Shown here: in pieces, positions 25,601-39,300 of the stretch
How the letters are laid out: every line of letters begins with the position of its first letter
How positions within the stretch are numbered: the stretch's first letter is position 1
NCBI RefSeq assembly: GCF_000002995.4
Contig: NW_025062478.1
Coordinates: 6,548,001 to 6,612,000, forward strand
Length of the DNA stretch: 64,000 bases
From: Brugia malayi
Lineage: Eukaryota > Nematoda > Chromadorea > Rhabditida > Onchocercidae
Direction: 5' to 3'
Made by a program: the position numbers and the translations under genes
Notes under the pieces: model-generated
What the model was told of the DNA's origin: nothing
Seen by the model: the letters and a program-made list of their open reading frames with translations, nothing else
Database searches by the model: none

Positions 25601-28453
25601 GATCTGATTCATTTTTAACATCTCTTCATTGGACTGTTGTTGCTGACGAGGGTGGTGGTGTAATTGAAGCTGCGCTAACCAGTCGTTCGGCTTGGTACAT
25701 AACAAAATCAGGAGAGGTATGGTTTCTTTTTTTTTTTTTTTTCACTCTGTATTTGCAAACAATCTAGTGGAGAGGCTAAAACTGATGTAGGTTGCTTAAA
25801 TGACAGTGCAAATAGTCTTTGAAAATATATTGTGGATGTAGTTTTTTCTTTTTTCATAAGTTTTTTGAGATTTTTAAACAGTTTTGAAATATTTAATAAT
25901 TAAATTAAAGGTTTTTGTACAACTATGTTTACCGGAAATGGGAATTCTCAGTAGATGCGAAACGTCGTGGCTGTTGCATTCCATCACTGCAAGTGAGTTG
26001 GCGGTTTGGGCGCTACAAGTTGAATCAGGTCGCCTTGTAGTACGCACTGGACTAAAGCATAGTCCAGTTGGATTGGATTGGGTTGAAATTGTGTACGTTT
26101 TTTGCTTAATTTTTCATCATCACTTGCTGAAGAGAAAATTAAAATATTTAAAAATGGCTTTCCCTTTTCAAATTAAAATTTTTTGATTCTATATCTAAAA
26201 ATTTTACAGGCCTCATGGCCCTACGCGTTTAATTAGCATTTGTTTATATGGCCAGAGTGGTTGGGCAATTGATGAAAAACATTCATTATGGTTCACAAAT
26301 GGTGTGGGATATCAAAGTCCATTTGGCTGGACAGGGAGTTGGATGAAAGTACTTTTTTTCTTTAACGTTCTATTTATTTAAAAGGTGAAGGAAAATAAGA
26401 ACTTGACTATTTCTAATTGCTATAATTTTTCTGCAGTTTATCAAGAATCGTACAAACTTCATGTTCCATATTTTTTTACATTATTTTTCCTAGCAGTTTG
26501 ATTTGCTGTTGTTTAAAAAATAAAATTTTAAGTTTTTTCTCAGGTTTTTTCGAATTTTTTCTTTGAGGTTTATAATCCATGGGATGTTTCACCGGATATT
26601 AATCGGTTGTTGACTTTACCATGGATTATTCGCGTCTCTTCGGCAGGAGTTTTCGTATGTGTCGACAATAAGTGTTATTGGTCATCTGGCGCCAGCTTTC
26701 TTTCTGGACATCGCCTAGAACACATTGTGAGGGATAGCTTCTCAGTCGACAACAATTTTGAATTAATAGCAGGCGGAGGTTTAAAAGAAGATTTTGGTGA
26801 GTATTTTGGGTTGTTGCAGAAGCTTGTTTATTCATATATTAAAATCGGCAAATATACTTTTGTAATCTGTTATTGTGTTAGTTTTTGAAGGAGATCGAGC
26901 TTGGCAAACTTAATACTCTTCCTATTTTGAATTTAGTATTGGTGGGTTTTTTGTGAATTTAGTATTGGTGGGTTTTTTTATGCTTGTAAAGAACGTTAAA
27001 ATATTGACTGGAGAATTCTTCCTAAGAAAGCCCACTATGAATCAAAAAGGTCAATGTATGGTAACATTTTTGTTGCAGATTGTTTAACTTTATGTCGAAT
27101 TAATGAAGTATTCCTTTATCGATTGAAAAATAGTTATTTCTATTCTCTACCAGCCTTTCCAGCATCATTCAATTCAAATGTAATATATTTCGTACGTAGA
27201 GCTTTTTATTAATAATTGAAGTGCTTTGATGCAAGCTGCATATGTTTTTTTGAAAAAATTGTTTATCTTTGAACTGTTTCTTTATTTCATCTGTTAATAT
27301 GTTTCAATTTAAAACCTTTCAGATAATTGAAGTGTCGTCTTTTGACGAGAGTGTGTATGTATTGGATAGTTCTGGTTGTATATACGTGAAGGAAAATATA
27401 AGTACTGTTTCCCCATTTGGTGTTGATTGGAAAATCTTAGACACAGGGCCTTGCGGTTAGCTTTTTTATTTTTATTTTTTTATTTTTGATTTCGATTTTT
27501 TTATTTTTGAAGGTCTATCTACTCAGTTTATCTTACTTTTACTTTTTTGAAGATTTGGATTAAATATTTACATAATTGCTGCATATTCAGGTTCACCAAT
27601 AATATCATTTACCGTCACATCGGTTTCATTATGGGTACTTACGGCAGCTAATGAAACCTGTTTGTATGTAAAGAATGAGAAGAAGGAACCGCTAGTTGGT
27701 ACAAATCCTAAATGGATTCATCTGAAAGCTTTGGATGGTTGTATATTCGATAAAGTTAGGAATTTATATATGAGACATTTCATTGAAGAGCTCTTTGCTT
27801 ATTTCGGCTGTAATTATGCTGCTTTTGCTTGTGACTTTCAAATTTGTTATTTAATAAAGTAGTTGTTTTTTTAGATTCGTGCATCCTCTAATGGAATGTA
27901 TGTATGGGTATTTTCGAGGAACAGTGGGCGTGCATGGGCTCGCAATTCTATTACGGACGTACTCCCTTCTGGAAAGTCATGGATAGAGGTTAATTGCTGT
28001 CTGAAGTTTTGAATGGATTTAAAATAAACGCTTATTGAAATTCGAAGATGGCGGTTTCAGGCGAGTAATGAGCCTGGTGTTTACGACTTGGCTGTAGGGT
28101 GTAAAATAATCTGGTCGCTTTCCGCTTCTGGACAGCTTCACAGACTACAAGGTCTTGCGATCAGCAATCGAGCTGGAAATTATTGGAAGCCTATCCCACT
28201 TTATTTAAAAGCAGTGACTATTGATAGAAAAGAACGGTTATGGGGAATCGACTTGAACAAGCGATTAGTTTCTCACAAGTTAAGTTTTCATTTTATGCTC
28301 TTGCTAGTTTATCGTATTCAAATTTTATTAATTTTCATAACATTTTCTTGTTATTTTTTGATTTCTAAAAAATTCGTATGCCATGAATTTAATTTTCTGA
28401 TGTTGAAGAATTTTAGACCGAACTGTATCCTCCCTTCAATGGCCATCAGCTGA
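19687..28453 (+). CDS. TECPR2: TECPR2-type protein (WD40 propeller plus tectonin repeats)
   Basis: TECPR2 acts in autophagosome maturation and ER exit/HOPS-linked trafficking in animals. Here an N-terminal WD40 region is followed by a charged linker and C-terminal tectonin beta-propeller repeats. Early exons: 19687-19809 (ATG start), 19955-20091, 20411-20549, 20754-20882, 21017-21170, about 21291-21420. They show NYIAFGSNCGILFLFNR, YDLLAAGYNSGGLILLNF and GHRGHAINCIAWTEDGKKVF, the WD40 pattern of TECPR2. The linker exon at about 23108-23354 is Lys/Asp-rich (VRRTKTVLTCKRKKTRKV). Tectonin exons lie at about 25535-25718, 25912-26092, 26210-26347, 26545-26800, 27080-27180, 27323-27455, 27591-27756, 27875-27988 and 28062-28277, with repeats such as SGWAIDEKHSLWFTNGVGY and IRASSNGMYVWVFSRNSGRA. 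Exons between 21.5 and 24.3 kb are only partly resolved. The last exon ends at 28453 with the best acceptor. An acceptor 8 nt upstream would instead end at 28469 with an acidic tail (AECDED). Confidence 0.82.
23744..23769. repeat. (GTTTT)n microsatellite in TECPR2 intron
   Basis: About five consecutive GTTTT units run into a poly-T stretch within an intron of the TECPR2-type gene. Confidence 0.8.
26929..26978. repeat. Tandem duplication of a 26-bp unit in TECPR2 intron
   Basis: The unit GAATTTAGTATTGGTGGG followed by a T run and GT is present twice back to back with no visible mismatch apart from the end of the second copy. It lies in the intron after the exon ending near 26800. Confidence 0.8.
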
Positions 28454-28469
28454 ATGCGATGAAGATTAA

Positions 28470-31400
28470 TTAATGGTAATCACTTGTATATTTCTGGTAT
28501 TGTTAACCATTTCGAATATTTTTTCATAATTTATTGTTTTAGTAAAATTATTCATTAGTCCTCACTATTCTCACTCAGAAATTCAAAAATCTCATAAAAT
28601 ATAAATTTGTTTTAAGTAATCTCCGGTATATTTCTCATCTTTTTTATGCTTGATTGTAATTATCTTCGTGGTAAATTTTCTTTGCTTTGGGGTAACTATT
28701 GCTGTAGTTGCATCTAGTAATCAGCATACTCAGTATTGTGAATCTAGTCCCAAAATTTCTTTTTCTTTTTAACTTTGCCAGTTTTCAGTTATTAAAAAAT
28801 AACTCTTTTTATTAAAATTATTTTCATTTTTGTTAGTTCTTCAATTTGCTATTTATAACGCTGGTTGATATGAATATGACGTATCTCTTTGTGTTGCTGA
28901 ATTACACAGCTATACAAAACAGTAATCATCTGGTATATGTTATCTGATATGTAAAAAAATGGAAAAGTTGTTTGCACGAATTTTTTTGGATTAAAAGAAG
29001 ATGTAATTAACACGTTTTTGTTGAAGGAAGAGGTTTGTAGCGTGATATTAGGACTTATGACTTCGTTAACACTTAATTACTTTCTCTTTCAATAAGAGTT
29101 AGAAATTCTAAACACAGTGCATCGACAGACTTCCGCTCATTAATCTTTAAATTTCAACTTGTTCTCTGGAAGACAACAATTACTTAAGGAAGTGAGTGAG
29201 GGGCGGGGAAAGTGTTTTGTCTTGAGTTTTCTGTTTTGTAAGGGAGAATGTAAAGAGTTGCTCGTTTTAAGTTGTATTTTACTGTTTATGAGGATGAGGG
29301 ACTGTATCACGATTTCGGGATTGTAGCGTTAATTCATGAATAAACAACCATACCTTACCTCTACTATGATCACGTTGTATTTGGGTTAATATTCGACTGA
29401 TTTGCATTGTTACTTCCTTAAAGAGTTCGAATGAATCTTAATCTCCCCTACTTCCTTTTATTTCGCCTACATACTTATTTTTTCTCATATAAAGTTTTGC
29501 TAAGAATTTTCAGACTCTGATCACATGCGATACTTATGTGAGCTATGAAATCTAACAATGGTAATTTACTTTGGTTATAGGTAATCTTGAGATAAATTGA
29601 AGAATTGCAATATCTCTTGTTTGGACCATTTTAATGGATGTCCTATTGTCCATGTATTCCTTTAAATTTCTTCCTTTCTTTCCGCATAGATTTTCATAGT
29701 CTCACTAGATTAGTCGATAAGAAAGTGAACTGAAACTTGTAAACAGTTGATTATATTGCATCATTTTTCGATCTGCTGGCTAATTAAAGTATAGGAAAAC
29801 ACAAATAAGAACTGGGCTGTGTTAAATGGAAAATTGTGACTGGTAATGATAAAAATTAGATGTAATTTACTATATTCTAATGAAGCATAATTGTAGTTCT
29901 TTTGACCTCTGATGCTTCTATGTCCTAAGACATGATGTCGTACTGTACGATACAGTTTGATTTCTTCTTTACAGTTATCAGCTATTCAGAAATAATACAA
30001 AAAATAACTCAAATGAAACAGGAACTACAAGACTTAGTCAAAATCAAAACTTAGTTGAACCATCACTTTTCATTTCAATTTATTTTTTCAAGTTTCGAAA
30101 ATTTCTAAGGCCATCCAAAAGTATGATGAATTTGCACAAGTGAACAAAATAAAAATACTATCAACTTTATATTAGTAATTTCAATATCATTGACGATCAA
30201 TAACTTTCAGAGTTAACTCAGACAGACGAAATATTCGACTATGATGCTGAATCAACCAAAACTAAGGCCAGCATAATCAAAAATTGATACTGAGGAGTTC
30301 TAAATGCTTGTACTACGTTTGATTACTACTAAATGTATGAATAATTTGTCGACCGTTTCATTTTCATTGATACACCATTTTTATGTTGCTGTGGAGATAG
30401 CTGGAAAACCTATAAGACTCCTTTCCAAATAAATATTACCTTCCCATTGCTTGCCGATAGTCAATATAATATGTTTACACAAATATTTTGTTTGATTTAT
30501 CCATCGATGATGCATCACTTTAGCAGCAAACTACTCTATCAACAATTCACTCAGAGTGACAGATGTTGACAAGTTGACTCAGTGCTTTATTTCTTTTTTA
30601 GTTGTGTCTTAAAGTTTGATTTACAGCAAGATGGAATAATAGTAAGGTGATTCAAAAATTTAATAAGATGACCCGTGAATTAAAAAAATTTTAATTTCGA
30701 AAAAAATTTGTATTTCAGGAATAGTTAAGTGAAAAGTTTAATCGGAAAGATCATGTTCTTATTTTAAAAAGCTTACATCATGTTCTTATTATTTCGATTG
30801 TTATTAAATTAAGTTCAATCAAAGTAAGCTGAAAATCAGCTTTTTGAAGTAGATAATGGTATGTGACATAAGATAATTTGTTAAGTACTAGTAGTAGCTT
30901 ACTTTAATCTCTTCACTTGAATAGTAATTGTACTTGGAAGTTCTCTCTTCAAAATATTTCTCTTTCTAATATATTCGAGAGACGAATAATTACAGCTGAA
31001 AAAGCAAGCATTTTTTCAATTAAATAAAGATAAATTAAAAAAGTCAATTGAACATGTGATTTTCTCATCGTATTGAAACAACTTGTCAAAGTTTTGACAT
31101 GAATTTGGTAAAGTTTTATACTGCTAATAATTCCGCTAATAAATAAGTTTAACTAGTATTCCAGATTGAGCCTAATGGAACAGTTAAGTTATCCTGCGTT
31201 CTAACTGAGTCTTACAGCATATTTCAAGAAAATTATTCATGTGAAAATGAAACAGTTTAGTAAACTTTCCTCTTCCACCTCCTTCCCCACTTCTTTTCTT
31301 TATCTCCGAGAGTAATGTACATTGGTGCTCTCAATTCGAGAATTGCTCTGATACTGAGTAAGGTGGAGGAAAAAAGTTAGAAGAGTCCTATGATGAATTT

Positions 31401-31571
31401 GTTTGTCAAGACCTTAATTCTTTTATAGATATTTATCTGTCCTTGTCCTTTAAGTTCTGTCTTCATTCTTTCTTTCGAATAATATTTTTGAATTATATTT
31501 ATTTGTAATTAACAAGTTGCAAGTCCCAAATATTGGAGAAAGCACTTCCAATAAAATCATTTTAAATCTAA
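28470..31571. other. Intergenic, no gene seen
   Basis: About 3.1 kb separate the TECPR2-type gene from the 137-residue membrane-protein gene. I read no convincing exon on either strand, only short chance frames. The 5' control region of the downstream gene probably lies here. Confidence 0.5.
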
Positions 31572-33028
31572 ATGAATCGATGGGAAGCATATCAGTACAG
31601 TCCCACTGCTGTCGTGTAAGTCTCATGAAATTTCGTTAATTAGATTTTTCTTTAATGAATCTGCGCAATTTCTTCTTAACTGCACATACTAGTTGTTAAT
31701 GTCCTCAACACATCAGAATCGAATATTTAATGGTAATTTGTCGTTGGTTTTGCGTGAGTTTAGTTCTTGATTTACTTGACAATTTGAGCTAAGAAAGTCT
31801 ATTGATTCACTAAGTTGTTTTTCATCCTTATGTAACTAATTACTTTGAAGTTGTAGGCAAAATCAAGTGACAATGCAGGATAGTAAGGCACTTGTTGAAC
31901 GTGAAGTCTTCCAGCACGCTACTGTTGGCAACTTCTTGGGATCCAGTATTGAAGGTCTCTCCTTTTAAACTTCGTGTTCTACTACTTGAATTTAAAGTTT
32001 TACGTTAATATTTCCATGATTTCAGGGTCAGGTTCCGGTTTTATACGCTGTCTATATACAGCAAAGAATACAATAAATGCAACCGTCACATTGTTGTGAG
32101 ATTTTCGAACTCTACAACCACTAACATTAAAATCAAACACAATATGCTGTCATTTGTACCGCGTCTCTCTGAAACGGAATTAATTTTCAGTCGGAAAGCA
32201 TAAGTTTTGGAAGTAATTAAAATTGAAGTATTACAACAAAAATCCCGCAACAATAAGTTATTCAGAAATGTTGCAGATGTGATGTCAATGCTGGTTGCTG
32301 TGAGAGAGGTTGCTGTCCTCAAGATCTTTTCTGGTAAATTATTTGGTCGAATTCTAGAAGACTTGATAGATTTCCAGTGCAATAATGAAATTTTTCTCAG
32401 AATATTTGTACAGTAATATATCATCGATATTTAATTTCAATTTCAGATAATAAATTTATTTCAGGATGGCTGGAGTATTTATTCTCTTAGTTTTCGTGCT
32501 TTTGGTGTTTTTCATTGGCGCATGCATCGTAATTTGTTGTTATTGGCGATCGAAAAGGGAGCAACGTAGGGAAGCTTATGAATATAGCATATATGGCTCT
32601 CAGGTATGCCAGTTTTTATGATTTATTCTATTAAAGTTGATTGAATTTTAAACTCAGAAAGCCTTTTTTTCCCATTCCAAAGCTTTTTGACATACTGAAT
32701 GAGTGAATAGATTCAATATGCAAATATGATAGTATTGAAGGGAGAGCATGCATCGATCCATGTTTTATTCGCAACTGAAGGCGAGTATACTTGACTAGCT
32801 AAGCAAATGTTTTCCATTGACTGAGATAGTTTTCATGAACGACTTCAAAGAAGTAAAGTATATTATGACCACTTTATCCAGCCAAGCAAATTTAAATAAA
32901 TCTTTGAAATGATTTGAATTTTTGTAAGAATTTAATTCTTTATCTTTAAATATATCGTATTTCAGGTCGGCATGTATCCAGATGGATGCAATTCTTATAC
33001 AAGCCGATCTGTCTATCAAAGGTATTAA
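31572..33028 (+). CDS. Small single-pass membrane protein, orphan
   Basis: Five exons: 31572-31615, 31857-31954, 32026-32095, 32465-32603, 32966-33028. They total 414 bp, giving 137 residues, all phases consistent, with good GT-AG sites. The start ATG gives MNRWEAYQYSPTAVV and no signal peptide. Residues 1-70 are polar with a potential N-glycosylation site (INATVT). One long membrane segment follows (AGVFILLVFVLLVFFIGACI, then VICCYW), and a basic cluster (RSKREQRREAY) predicts an N-out/C-in orientation. The cytosolic tail is Tyr-rich (YEYSIYGSQ, YTSRSVYQRY). Cys pairs at the inner membrane edge could be palmitoylated. The family is not recognised. An AATAAA about 140 bp after the stop (near 33170) could be the poly(A) signal. 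Confidence 0.72.
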
Positions 33029-35390
33029 CTGTGTTTGTCTGCTCATATAGATGTTTTATAAAGGAAAAGGGAGTGATAAAAATCATTGTTACTGAATCAC
33101 AATTACATTCGCATCATAATGTCGCCTTCTGGTTGAGTTACTTTCTGATCAAGCTACTTGTTGGATTCAAATAAATCATTCTCGTGGTGTTCAATTTGAT
33201 TAACATTTCTAATTTTCCTGATCATCAATATTTAACTAAGTTTACACATTTTATAATAAGGCGAAAATGCTGATTTTCTTGTCTCACTTCACAACCATCC
33301 TTACAACTTCCATCAATAGTAAACCCCAACTCAAGCAGTTCCTCATTTGAAAAAGATATTCACATAATAGCTTGAAATTTCACTTCACAATAAGAGCATA
33401 TAATCTGAACCTAAGCAGAAAATTTATTCATTATTCGTAAAAATCGATTGCTCCATTGGAGAGTAGTCATTGAAAATGCAAATCTTTAAGTCCACTGATA
33501 AGATTCGATTCATGAATTTTCCCCGCTGTGGTATTTGTGAGAATGATTTGTAGCATATTCTCATGAATAATTACTTCGTAAGGGACAATTTCAAATAACA
33601 CTACCTCTTAGGTGGGTTCATTCGCATCAACCTAAGAACATCACCATAGTAACTGACCACTTAATAATGAATGAGTTTGAAGTCGCCGTATATTTTTTAC
33701 TGTAGAAAAGCTTGTCGTTGTCATTTTCAGCTGTTAGGAAGTCGAGTCTTTGATGCTCAATAAGTATGTGTCTCGTTCGAGTCAGCCATTATTATCTTCT
33801 ATCAAGTTTTCATATTATAAATGCAAATTGTTAAAATGCTTGATCTATGTGTATTGCAAGCAATTTTTCAACTTAATGTTTATTCTTGTAGAATAATAAG
33901 ACTAGTTCTAGCAAGTCAGAAATTCTGATGAACACATAGACTTTTTGTTACTTTTGATCCATTTATCATTCTATCCTTATGATATTAATTAGATTAAAGA
34001 TTATGCCTTAGATTTTATTCAAACTTTAGTAAAAGATGAAATTTATCATCACGAAGTTCTTTTCAATTATTACAAATATTAATTTAAACCAGGAAACACA
34101 GTTATTTTCTTTAGATAAAAAAGTTGAAATGCTTTTGTTATTATCAGCTTTTACATTAAGATTAATTTAAGCTGTAAATTGCAATATTTAATGTTTTCTA
34201 ACATTTCTATGTTAATAACAAGATTTCTAAATTTCATTGGGAATTTTCGAGGGAGATTTTCAACGTTTAAAATAACTTAGAATTAGAAATGAGAAAGAAA
34301 CGATATTCTATCGTTTGTTTTCACAAAAGTCGAAGTGTAAATGTGTAGAATTTAACATTAAAAGATATAAGAAAAACTTACGCCTTGTCATACTTCAACA
34401 CATAATTTTTTTTATCAGCATTATAATATATTAATGGATGTCAAATAGAAAAGCATATAGTAAGTTTTTAATCGATTTCTCAAATGAATGTTTGAAGAGC
34501 GAAAGCCAGTCATACCTACTCAGTTAAATGTCCTGATATCCCGTATCTTTTGAATCTTAATTCTGCTATGACATTTCTTCATGGAAGACAAGACACTGAC
34601 CGTCTACATTCCTTAATCATAATGGAACTCAAGTAGAAATTTCAATATAGAATGAAAGCCATCCTTATCCATTCAGCAAAATTCCTCGTTTGATAATTAA
34701 TAGTACGCTTATCTCATTTTTAAGCTTCCCGACAAATTCACTTAATAAAGTGCATTCATACTTCATTTTATTTGATGTTCAGTTCTCATTGTCATAACCA
34801 TTGTTATTTAATTTAAAAATCTGAAATAGTAACAAGTATGAAGGCATATGGATTATTTTGAATAGAAATGAATGAAATAGTGCTGAAATAAAAAGACGTG
34901 CGATATCAGCCGTAATTAGCCGATATTATTTACTTCACGTACGTATTAATCAACCAGGCAATTTTTGCATAATTATTTTTGTTTTATAACATGTTATTAA
35001 GAAGTTCCTCTTAGTTGCAAATTCAATAAGTTTTGTTGGGTGGTAATACTGCATGCAACGCACAGTAACAGTTTCTGTAAACGGAAAAAAGCATTTAGTT
35101 TGAAAACTGCGTACTATTTAATTTTTAGAGCATTTTTTAAACTTTTTTTAGCATTATGCATTTTTGAAATAAATTAAATATTTTCACCACAAATGCGTGG
35201 TAGTGTTAATTGTTATTGGAAACTTTTTGCAATTGTTTTAGGTAGCTTTTCGAATTGCTTAATGAACTAGTAAAGTAAAACAATTCAATAAGAATATTTT
35301 CAGATAAAAATAGCTTAATTGATTTTAAATCTCAAGTTTAGATAATTGAACATTCAGAAGAATATAAAGTGCTACGTAGTTTTGTTTTAT

Positions 35391-35411
35391 AAAAAAAAAA
35401 AAAAAAAAAAA
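35391..35411. repeat. Poly(A) tract, 21 bp
   Basis: An uninterrupted A homopolymer in gene-poor DNA. There is no adjacent retroposon-like coding sequence. Confidence 0.9.
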
Positions 35412-36349
35412 CAAATCAAGATTGATTGGAATCCAATGAAAAGTAAATGCTTTCTGATTGATAAAAACGAAATCAATTTCTAACTGATAAAAAAGTATCT
35501 GGAAGGTGAGTTAAATGAAAGCGCTTCAATATGTTAACAGAAACTGTCAAATATTTTTTGCATTTTTAAAATTCTTTTTGCTCCAAAAGAATTCAATTGA
35601 AAATAGCAAAGCAATAACATAAACATGGACTATAAATAATAGTTTATAACTTAGAGAGTTCGTAACTTAGGAAGAGCAACTTTAATCTAGCATTTGAAAG
35701 TAGAAATTATGAAGTCATAAACTGATATTAGCATATTTCAAGATCAGTTTGACTTTTGGCTTTTGTATGACACTTTCTGATTTTTGCATTATGGAAGGTT
35801 ATGAAAAGTTTGCCACAAGGTAAAAGAAGAAAGAAAAAGGGTAGAGAAGGAAGGGGAAGAATTACATTCATTTAAAAAAATAGGCACAGCTTTTATCGGA
35901 GGTGTCGAGAAAGTTCGATAAATTGAATGTAGAATTGGAAAAGCTCACATTGCAGTATTCTTGGCTTTCATATGTAGCAAGCCTATAATTTTTGGTAGCA
36001 TAATTTCTTTTTTTTTTTTTTTTACTTTTCTAAAAATTGAAAATAAATACAAATTGGAAGGAACAACAAAGTGAGCCGTCGAATAAGCGATTCACTTTGC
36101 AGACATTTTATGCGGTAATGACATTTCTAATTAATTAAACAACGCTTTTTTCATTTATATTAGATCAATTGTTAGAATAAAAGAAGTGTTGCAAGATTAC
36201 TTTGTATATTGCCCGCTTGCAGTTTATGACAGTGAAAATGATTGGTGATATATGAAGCGATTGATTTCAAAAAATTATATAAACTCTTTACTATGAAATT
36301 ATCCGTTATTTGCTTATTCGAAACTATAATTTCTCATTTATTAGCATGA

Positions 36350-36368
36350 ATTATTATTATTATTATTG
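36350..36368. repeat. (ATT)n microsatellite
   Basis: Six consecutive ATT units in gene-poor DNA. Confidence 0.85.
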
Positions 36369-39300
36369 ATTGTAAAAAAAATGGCTCAGTCAGTGGAATT
36401 TACTTTTTGTCACGCCACCTTGTTTAGGTGTCACTACTAAAATGTTAATACACTATATTACAAGGTCACTAAACTGCTAAGTAAATGAAGCTTTGATGAT
36501 ACCGTATTACTTTTGTTTATCGTTGTCATTTAGATTGCTTTCAGAACTCTTTTGTTCATTGACGTTCAAAAATATATTTAAGTCTGTTTATAACTTAAGT
36601 AATGCTCGAATGTGCGCGATATTCAATGCAGCAATCCTTCAAAGAGGTTATCACTGAGTTTAAATATTCTTCCTTTCCTTTTCTTAGGATTCACTAATTA
36701 TCTGTAGCAAACAAATAGTGAATACTACCATTTTTATTTAAAATAAATTATCCTCACAATGCTAATTACATTTTCTACTCAGTTTTCTCTTCCATTTTTA
36801 ATATGTCACATTTACGTTCATTTTGACTTGTAGTAGTTAATGTTGTCGTTCAGAAATGCAAGCAGTATTATATAGATGAAGAGAAGGAATCGAATCCGGT
36901 TAAGGAACAACAATATGAATACTTGATGGAATAATAAAAATGATTATTTCAAAATTAGCCCAGTCGTCGAGACTTTCTTTTTGCCTCACCAATTAGTTTA
37001 GATATCATTGCTGACACACACATGCTTGTAACATATGGCCTGCAATATACTATTTATAAAATGCACTCTTCACTGAAAACATTTCTGTGCTGATCGGAGC
37101 ATGCGACATGCGTCACATTTCGATGTTCCTTGAGTAAAGATGGAAGATCGTTGATACACCAAATGCGGTCAGCATGTAACGAGAAATGGGTAATCAGAAT
37201 AATGGATGATGATTTACCTTGATAAAGAAGCAAAAGTGAAGGTAAGCAATTAAATGAAAGGCTCTGCAGCTCAAAGAAATTTCACTTATGTCCTTAATTC
37301 TGTTTGTTAGAAAGTAGAAATAGACTACTGACAGTTGTTATTATATTCCCTATGTTGGATAGTATTTCTGATTCAGTTAAATGACTTAAGCAAATGATTA
37401 ATTTTGAAAATGCATCTTGAATGCTTATTTTTCCTAGTTCTACATATCATCTTTATATATGTCAACAATTAATTGTGTTCCCTTCTGGCTGCGATAACAA
37501 AGAAGGAAAGAATTCAAAATAAGAGTTATAGTCTGGTCTAAAACAAGGAAAACATTTTGACTAATTTTTGTAAAAACGAGTAGTCAAAAAGATTTTAATA
37601 AAAGATGATAAAGCTATTTTGATATTTGACTAATTGAAAAATTTTCACTGTTTCTTTGTTCCATATCAAATGATGAATATTTGATTTAAAATATTTTTTG
37701 TTAATTTTTGTTAATTTAAAATTCTGACTACTAACTGTATTAAACCTCTTTTTAAAAGTCATATGGAATCTCAGTAAGACCTTTCGAGAAACAAAGCATG
37801 AAATTTGAATTAAATATCTCAAGCTTGTTGTCTTTTTTTATTTTGAAATTCCGTTTGTTCCCCTTGTTTTGTCTTATTCCGAAGAGAAGAATTACATCTC
37901 ATATTTTCCTCTTAATGATATCTACATCACATACGTCTAGACTAAAATCATAATTATTAGTGCTCCATTACGAGAATCCTCAAAATAATCTATAATGTCA
38001 ATGGCAAAAATTATGTATGCAATTTAAAAATATTTTAAAAAATGGTAAACAAGCAAGTGTGTTAAAAAAAATTGACATTGAGCGAAATGCATTCTAATTC
38101 CTTAACGTATCATTCATTTGATATGAAGTAATTTGATATACGAAAATAGCAAGAAACCTAGAAATTATTCATGCGTAGTAGAAAAATATTTTTGGCATTC
38201 TTTGAAGTTAATTCACGTGACATTTTTTATTTTCAAATGATATTTTCTTATTTCAGCGCCTTACCTTCCTAATTTATAATCTCAGTGGTCATTGAATTGA
38301 ACTGTCTTTGAATTTCTTTCATTCTTTCTTCTTCTCTTTACATCCTTCTTCCCACTTCCTCCATTTCAATAATTACCTGAAACAAAACCCAAATTAATTT
38401 TTTTGTGGTCTTCATTTTAAAAGGTTATCATCATTGCATCATAGTTTGTTTTCAACTAATTTTTACAAATTTTGTTGTATTTGCTTTTCACTTCTTTGTT
38501 TTTAAGGATAAAATTCGATCTTAAGTAATGTAGAATCGTTTAAATAACTAAACTTTTATTATCTCAAAACTTCTTATTGAGAAAGAAATGAGTGTTGAAG
38601 AGCTTTTAAACGGTCAGCAACCAACGATTTCGAGCAGAAAAGCGCAATTTATAATATGCCCTTTTCGATTAGCCTAAAAGCTCAACAAAGAATAAAAAAT
38701 AAAAAGTTAACGTGAAAGATAAACAAAAATGCTTCTACTGTAATGATATTTGAAAATCTGCGGTAAAGTTAAAGACTGAAGGAATTATTAAAGGTTTTAA
38801 ATAGGCTTAAACTGTTATCCTTGTTTGTTCTTCTTGTTTTCTCCTCATCCAGGAATCAGAAATTTTATTCCAAGTTCCATAAATTCAGTATTTTTAGACT
38901 TTTTATGTAAATATAGTATCACACGAATAGATACAAACTTGGAAATTCTGTGTAAAAATGTCAACAAAGTCACTCTAAATAATAATTGGTCTAAAAGTTG
39001 AATTCTTTAATTCACACTTGCGCTTACACTTTCGAAGTCGGAAAACCAAATAGAACAAGTCTGTAATGCATGCGAATCTTGTACAAATGTTATGCTAATA
39101 CAAGAAAGACACGAAAGTTTTTAATAGACCAGTTAAGTTCTGGAAGTTTTCTAAATCTAATTGTAAATGTAATTCAATTCGGTGTTACTCAGAACTAATC
39201 TTAATTTCACAAAATTATTCCTAAAATACTTTTACTTACCACTCGAAAAATCTGAACATTCTCTATAATTTTGGATTTTTGTTGAAGCTGCGATTTATTT

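Noticed and set aside
32086..32424. 112-codon minus-strand frame
   Set aside because: It lies across an intron of the 137-residue membrane-protein gene. It has no splice partners and low-complexity Ile/Ser/Thr content.
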